This document shows, piece after piece, positions 21,162 to 23,404 of a DNA stretch of 23,404 bases. The position numbers and the translations under genes are program-made. The notes under the pieces were generated by a model. It made no database searches and was not told where the DNA came from. It saw nothing but the letters and a program-made list of their open reading frames with translations. Location of the stretch: the NCBI GenBank assembly GCA_934654515.1, contig CAKUGA010000018.1:1-23404 (forward strand). The letters are read 5' to 3'. Every line of letters begins with the position of its first letter. Within the stretch, counting starts at the first letter, position 1. Origin of the DNA: an uncultured Collinsella sp. GTDB lineage: Bacteria > Actinomycetota > Coriobacteriia > Coriobacteriales > Coriobacteriaceae.

Positions 21162-21898
21162 TGGAACCTATCGCACACATACATACCGATCTGCCGCAGA
21201 AGTTCGGCATTCCGCGCAACAGCTTTTTGGCGCCTCATCTACAGGGGCGCATTGTCTTTGAGCCGGAGTTTGCCTCTAACGCCGCGGTTGCGGGACTCGA
21301 GTCTTTCTCGCACTTATGGCTGCTTTGGCGTTTTGAAAATGGAACGCCCGGCGGCACGGCAGAGGATATTGCTGCCGATGTCAAGATGCGGGACAAGGCC
21401 GGTACCAATGCTAGGTGGTCAAAGACCGTGCGTCCGCCGCGCTTGGGTGGTGCCGAGCGCGTGGGCGTGTTTGCCACGCGTAGTCCGTTTCGCCCCAATC
21501 ATATCGGCCTCACCTGCGTAAAGCTTGACCGTGTTGAGCTCACCGATAACGGTCCCATCATTTATGTGTTGGGCGCCGACCTGCGCGACGGCACGCCCAT
21601 CTACGACATCAAACCCTACATTCCGTTCGCGGACTGCCACTCCGACGCGACGGGCGGCTGGATCGAGGACAGCCCGTGGCAAGAGCTCAACGTCGAATTC
21701 CCGCAAACGCTGCAAGACAAGGTCCCGTCCACAAAACTGCCCGGTCTGATCGAGGTCCTTCGCCAAGATCCGCGCCGTGCTGGAAGCAAGCACGAGCCCG
21801 ATCGCGTTTACCACCTGGCTTACGCCGGGCTTAATATTGCGTTTACGGTCGATGGGACACAGCTGACCGTAACGGCCGTCACCGAAGCTCAGGACTAG
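21161..21898 (+). CDS. trmO: TrmO/TsaA-like tRNA t6A37 N6-methyltransferase
   Basis: This 245-aa protein has the TrmO beta-barrel signature PPRLGG, then VGVFATRSPFRPNHIGLT, and the later DLRDGTPIYDIKPYIPFAD. The family methylates the t6A base at position 37 of threonine tRNAs using SAM. A C-terminal region (about 165-245, PQTLQDKVPSTKLPGLIEVLRQDPR, then VYHLAYAGLNIAFTVDG) fits the longer TrmO form. Two starts are possible: 21152 (MTGMEPIAH) and 21161 (MEPIAH). Neither has a Shine-Dalgarno, and I chose 21161 because a TACAAT box is correctly spaced for a leaderless start. The gene is divergent from the XRE/TipAS regulator. Confidence 0.93.
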   Translation: MEPIAHIHTDLPQKFGIPRNSFLAPHLQGRIVFEPEFASNAAVAGLESFSHLWLLWRFENGTPGGTAEDIAADVKMRDKAGTNARWSKTVRPPRLGGAERVGVFATRSPFRPNHIGLTCVKLDRVELTDNGPIIYVLGADLRDGTPIYDIKPYIPFADCHSDATGGWIEDSPWQELNVEFPQTLQDKVPSTKLPGLIEVLRQDPRRAGSKHEPDRVYHLAYAGLNIAFTVDGTQLTVTAVTEAQD

Positions 21899-22010
21899 CT
21901 GGCCGCCCGCCCTCATCAGTCAAATTCAACCCCAAAACCCGTGCCAAAGCCGTCCATCCTGGTGGACAATAACGCCTACCGAACCAATCCACTTTGCACG
22001 GGAGCCCAGC

Positions 22011-23222
22011 ATGAAATACGACTTCACCTCGCTTATCGACCGCCACGGTATGGATGCCATCGCCGTTGACTCCTGGGGCGAGATCCCCGGTATGGCGCCA
22101 AACGCACCCGATGAGGGCTTCGACCGCATCCCGATGTGGGTGGCGGATATGAACTTTGCTACGGTGCCGACGGTTCAGGAGCACATCATTCAGCGTGCCC
22201 AGCACCCTATGTTTGGCTACTTTGATCCGCGCGCCGAGTACTTCGACCGCATCATCGAATGGCAGAGCCGTCGCAACGGCGTTGAGGGCCTACTTCCCAA
22301 GCATATCGGCTACGAGAACGGCGTGCTGGGCGGCGTCGTGTCGACGCTGCGCGCGTACGTCCAGCCCGGCGACGCGGTGCTGGTCCATAGCCCCACCTAC
22401 ATCGGTTTTACCAAGTCCATCGAGGCAGCGGGCTATCGCATTGTGTGCAGCCCGCTTAAGCTCGATGACCATGGCGTATGGCGCATGGACTTTGAGGACA
22501 TGGAGCGCAAGCTCGCACAAAACCACATCCATGCTGCCGTTTTCTGCTCGCCGCATAATCCCTGCGGCCGCGTGTGGGAACGCGACGAGATCGAGCGCGC
22601 CATGGACATCTATCGCCAGCACGATTGCGTGGTGATCTCGGACGAGATCTGGTCCGACATCATCCGTCCTGGGCACAAGCACATCCCGACGCAGTCGGTG
22701 AGCGAGGACGCCCGCATGCGCACGGTCGCCCTTTATGCGCCCAGCAAGACCTTCAACCTCGCGGGCCTAGTCGGCAGCTATCACATCATCTACAACGAGA
22801 CGCTGCGCGACCGCGTGTGCGCCGTGTCCAACAAGACCCATTACAACGAGATGAACGTCCTCTCGATGCATGCGCTCATCGGCGCCTACCAGCCGCAGGG
22901 CTACGAGTGGGTGGACGAGCTCAACGAGGTCATCAAGGGCAACGTTGACTACTTCTGCGACTACGTGGACGAGCATTTTAAGGGCGTGGCCTATTCGCGT
23001 CCGCAGGGCACGTACATGGCGTTCCTGGACTGCACGGAGTGGTGCCGCGCACACGGTCGCGACGTTCAGTGGCTGCTCGACGAGGGCGCGCGCGTGGGCG
23101 TGGGCTATCAAGACGGCCGTCCGTTCCACGGGCCTTGCCACATTCGCGTGAACCTGGCCCTGCCGCTTTCGCGCGTGCAGGAGGCGTGCGAACGCCTGAA
23201 TCGCTACGTTTTTAATGCATAG
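22011..23222 (+). CDS. MalY/PatB family PLP-dependent C-S lyase (aminotransferase fold)
   Basis: This 403-aa fold-type I PLP enzyme starts at 22011, with GGGAG 6 nt upstream. The PLP lysine is K246 in APSKTFNLAGL; the supporting Asp/Tyr motif is ISDEIWSDI, and the substrate/phosphate residues lie in SPHNPCGRVW and HIRVNLALP. The opening RIPMWVADMNF is typical of MalY/PatB proteins, which cleave cystathionine or other cysteine S-conjugates to pyruvate, ammonia and a thiol; some also repress maltose genes. In gut bacteria these enzymes make H2S or volatile thiols. The gene appears monocistronic. Confidence 0.93.
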   Translation: MKYDFTSLIDRHGMDAIAVDSWGEIPGMAPNAPDEGFDRIPMWVADMNFATVPTVQEHIIQRAQHPMFGYFDPRAEYFDRIIEWQSRRNGVEGLLPKHIGYENGVLGGVVSTLRAYVQPGDAVLVHSPTYIGFTKSIEAAGYRIVCSPLKLDDHGVWRMDFEDMERKLAQNHIHAAVFCSPHNPCGRVWERDEIERAMDIYRQHDCVVISDEIWSDIIRPGHKHIPTQSVSEDARMRTVALYAPSKTFNLAGLVGSYHIIYNETLRDRVCAVSNKTHYNEMNVLSMHALIGAYQPQGYEWVDELNEVIKGNVDYFCDYVDEHFKGVAYSRPQGTYMAFLDCTEWCRAHGRDVQWLLDEGARVGVGYQDGRPFHGPCHIRVNLALPLSRVQEACERLNRYVFNA

Positions 23223-23277
23223 CAAGCCGTAACGAACGAACGACATGCGCGGGGTCTTCTGGCTTGATTGTTATGCG

Positions 23278-23297
23278 GGGGTCTGATCCCAGACCCC
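23278..23297. repeat. Palindromic repeat GGGGTCTG-ATCC-CAGACCCC
   Basis: This perfect 8-bp stem with a 4-nt loop lies between convergent genes; its last base is part of the TAG stop (23297-23299) of the partial minus-strand gene. It is another repeat placed at a stop codon. Confidence 0.7.
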
Positions 23298-23404
23298 TAC
23301 TTTTCGTGAATCTGCTTGCCGCAAAGGTGCTCAATCGTAATTTCGTACAGCTGAACGCCCTTGATGTCCTTGGCGATTTCCTCCTCGACCTCTTCGGCGG
23401 TGGG
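23297..23404 (-). CDS. Unidentified protein, C-terminal fragment
   Basis: Only the last 35 residues are in the window (PTAEEVEEEIAKDIKG, then VQLYEITIEHLCGKQIHEK, stop). The fragment is acidic and helical, then amphipathic. It enters from the right edge on the minus strand. Too little is present to identify a family. Confidence 0.6.
   Translation of the reverse strand, partial: PTAEEVEEEIAKDIKGVQLYEITIEHLCGKQIHEK

Noticed and set aside
23223..23266. CAAGCC/GGCTTG stem after the C-S lyase gene
   Set aside because: Only 6 bp with a loop of over 30 nt and no T-run; not convincing as a terminator.

Overview
The window looks like chromosomal DNA of a high-GC gut actinobacterium of the class Coriobacteriia, most likely Collinsella or a close relative. 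This is inferred from the GC-rich coding sequence, an anaerobe-type gene set (polyferredoxin, radical SAM enzymes, nitroreductase, aldo/keto reductases) and the many short palindromic repeats at gene ends. No rRNA, tRNA, CRISPR array, phage gene or intact transposase was found.

Layout. (1) 1-2607: a response regulator cut by the left edge faces away from a three-gene redox cassette: a 48-aa CXXC protein, a NapH-like membrane polyferredoxin and a TlpA-like lipoprotein thioredoxin. (2) 2862-6110: one very large MacB/FtsX-type ABC transporter with ATPase and permease in a single chain. (3) 6111-7369: a convergent intergenic region with two repeat elements, then two small membrane proteins of unknown function. 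(4) 7491-12831: a tight five-gene minus-strand operon (aldo/keto reductase, 71-aa protein, carboxymuconolactone-decarboxylase/cupin fusion, second aldo/keto reductase, MATE exporter) with a divergent LysR regulator and its own terminator. (5) 12877-13830: a tRNA-dihydrouridine synthase. (6) 13841-15452: a zinc-type macrodomain overlapping a class M sirtuin, a reversible protein ADP-ribosylation pair. (7) 15594-18683: an HxlR regulator divergent from a putative RiPP cluster: a Cys-Gly repeat precursor peptide, a flavoprotein-ferredoxin, a radical SAM/SPASM enzyme and a nitroreductase. (8) 18687-19894: a repeat-rich, AT-richer stretch with an orphan ribbon-helix-helix-like protein, a 230-bp element with terminal inverted repeats and two copies of a hairpin repeat. 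(9) 19895-23222: glutaredoxin, an XRE/zinc-ribbon/TipAS regulator, TrmO and a MalY/PatB-type C-S lyase. (10) The C-terminal end of an unidentified minus-strand gene at the right edge.

Themes. Redox chemistry recurs in the CXXC/polyferredoxin/TlpA cassette, the aldo/keto reductase operon, the RiPP cluster and the glutaredoxin. The strongest candidate for a little-studied system is the repeat-peptide cluster at 15.6-18.7 kb. The SirTM/macrodomain pair without its usual lipoate-carrier partners and the CXXC cassette come next. At least four palindromic repeats sit directly at stop codons, which suggests a family of repeats that doubles as 3'-end structures.
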